Assembly: GCA_902474645.1 (NCBI GenBank)
Contig: CABRWN010000143.1
Location: 1-5,467 of the forward strand
Origin: an uncultured Collinsella sp.
Lineage (GTDB): Bacteria > Actinomycetota > Coriobacteriia > Coriobacteriales > Coriobacteriaceae
Direction: 5' to 3'
Length of the DNA stretch: 5,467 bases
This document shows, piece after piece, positions 4,703 through 5,467 of the stretch. The translations under genes were made by a program, and so were the position numbers. Positions within the stretch are counted from its first letter, which is position 1. The number at the start of each line of letters is the position of its first letter. The notes beneath the pieces were generated by a model. The model worked only from the letters and a program-made list of their open reading frames with translations, made no database searches and was not told where the DNA came from.

Positions 4703-5467
4703 CTAGAAACACCAGGCGGGGCAGACGTAACCATAGCTCGACGCAAAGATGTTGCTCGACGGAGTGCCGTGGTTGTCGACATAGAGGAAGCGCACAGAGT
4801 TGTCTGGAAGCACCGAACGCTCCCACGAACCGCCGCCTGTGGCAATGGCAGGGTTGCCCGAGTGGCTATTCATCACCTTGCCCTTGAAGGCCTCGTACTG
4901 GGTTCCCTCTTGTCCAATCCATGAATAGTCAGACCAATCGCTATATGGGGTCTCGACGATTTCGGAGTAGCTGAGCAGGAAGAGCCTGTCGGAGGTCGCC
5001 GTCACGGCGGCATTCTTGTTTGCGCTGCCGCCGCCGACGTTGTTCGTGAGTTTCTTGACGGCCTTCACCTTGGACTGGAAATCGACGGGCATCAGGTTCC
5101 AGATCTCACCGGAGTTCATTTCCTTACGGAGCTCCGACTTCTCCCAGCCGCCGGCGTTGGTGTCCGTGGCGTTCACGCGGGAAGCAAAGCTATTCGAGGT
5201 GGTAAGGAACGTCAAGCCCGCCTTGCCGCTACCGTCGACAAGGTCGTCGTGGTTGATGCCGATAATGCGGTATCTGAGGGTCCGTCCATCGGTCAGTTCC
5301 ATCGAGAACTTGATGCCGGCATCCATGGCGGCCTTCGCCTTGGCGTACGCAGGCGATGCCTCGCCCTTCGCGGCGATGTCCTCGGCCACGGCTTTCTGCT
5401 CACCGAGCGTCCAGTCCTTCGCGTCCTTGACGACGGCCGCCTGGACGGTCGCGGAATCGGCGCCTGT
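4703..5467 (-). CDS. Pilin-like protein with C-terminal DUF6273-like domain (P3), 5' end outside the window
   Basis: The third paralogue; the frame runs through the window edge, so the leader and pilin segment are not seen. The 254 visible residues begin TGADSATVQAAV, matching P1 residue ~77 onward, so about 75-80 residues should lie beyond 5467. GTG at 5387-5389 is an internal Val codon, not a start. The C-terminal domain has YRIIGINHDDL, GGWEKSELR, NSGEIWNLMP, LFLLSYSEIV, EGTQYEAF, SWERS and a PAWCF end. The segment encoding EGTQYEAF onward is almost identical to P1 at the DNA level (66 of 69 bases, 4841-4909), followed by a 40-codon hypervariable block (4721-4840). No terminator hairpin follows the stop; the sequence passes from TAG directly into TTTCTTTTGG, as if the hairpin had been deleted, so transcripts may continue into the antitoxin-like gene. 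Surface or pilus role is inferred from P1 and P2. Confidence 0.88.
   Translation of the reverse strand, partial: TGADSATVQAAVVKDAKDWTLGEQKAVAEDIAAKGEASPAYAKAKAAMDAGIKFSMELTDGRTLRYRIIGINHDDLVDGSGKAGLTFLTTSNSFASRVNATDTNAGGWEKSELRKEMNSGEIWNLMPVDFQSKVKAVKKLTNNVGGGSANKNAAVTATSDRLFLLSYSEIVETPYSDWSDYSWIGQEGTQYEAFKGKVMNSHSGNPAIATGGGSWERSVLPDNSVRFLYVDNHGTPSSNIFASSYGYVCPAWCF
4721..4840 (-). other. Hypervariable block of P3, candidate variable repeat (VR)
   Basis: This is the gap-free counterpart of P1 1823-1942. Here P3 and P1 share third codon bases almost everywhere but differ at first and second positions in about half of the codons. The invariant codons include TGG GA(A/G) CGT TCG GTG and the terminal CCC GCC TGG. 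The DUF6273-like domain is thus held constant at framework residues and varied at a scattered set of probably exposed residues. Confidence 0.55.

Noticed and set aside
4220..4924. 234-residue plus-strand open frame
   Set aside because: It runs antisense through the antitoxin-like gene, flanking element D and the 3' end of P3, mixing unrelated units; composition is typical of chance reading.

Overview
The window looks like part of a Coriobacteriia genome, most likely Collinsella or a close relative. This is an inference from the character of the CoaBC protein, the high GC of the coding regions, and Flp-type pilins joined to a DUF6273-like domain; no marker gene settles it.

Layout. Positions 3-1142 (+) hold the C-terminal ~379 residues of CoaBC (coenzyme A synthesis), cut by the window start. 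It is followed by a tRNA-Pro(GGG) gene with its own promoter and intrinsic terminator (about 1151-1343). Positions 1344-1611 are an AT-richer stretch with no gene but several short direct and inverted repeats. From 1612 to the end, everything that looks functional is on the minus strand: a tandem array of three paralogous secreted or surface proteins (P1 1805-2794, P2 3053-4066, P3 4703 to beyond 5467). P1 and P2 start with a short basic leader, a class III (Flp) prepilin motif with Glu+5/Tyr+6 and one hydrophobic segment. A Gly/Ser-rich linker, a charged helical segment and a ~195-residue C-terminal domain ending in PAWCF follow. P3 shows the same architecture from the linker onward.

Each gene is followed by a related 3' flanking element. 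P1 and P2 also have an intrinsic terminator just after the stop; P3 has lost it. Between P3 and P2 a small ribbon-helix-helix antitoxin-like gene (4232-4477) sits between a long and a short copy of the flanking element, and an intrinsic terminator lies inside its reading frame.

The most interesting signals are two apparent diversification mechanisms. (1) P1 and P3 align without gaps over their last 45 codons. In that block I count about 35 differences at first and second codon positions and only about 6 at third positions, the reverse of their upstream divergence. This is what A-directed mutagenesis by a diversity-generating retroelement would leave, with mostly AAY-type template codons. No reverse transcriptase or template repeat is in the window. 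(2) P1 and P2 both carry a run of nine G (coding strand) within the first dozen codons, well placed for ON/OFF phase variation. The middle paralogue, P2, carries a C-terminal segment of clearly lower GC, as if swapped in from elsewhere. Together the locus reads as an antigenically variable, switchable pilin or adhesin array next to a tRNA gene. Pilus incorporation, retroelement action and phase switching remain inferences.
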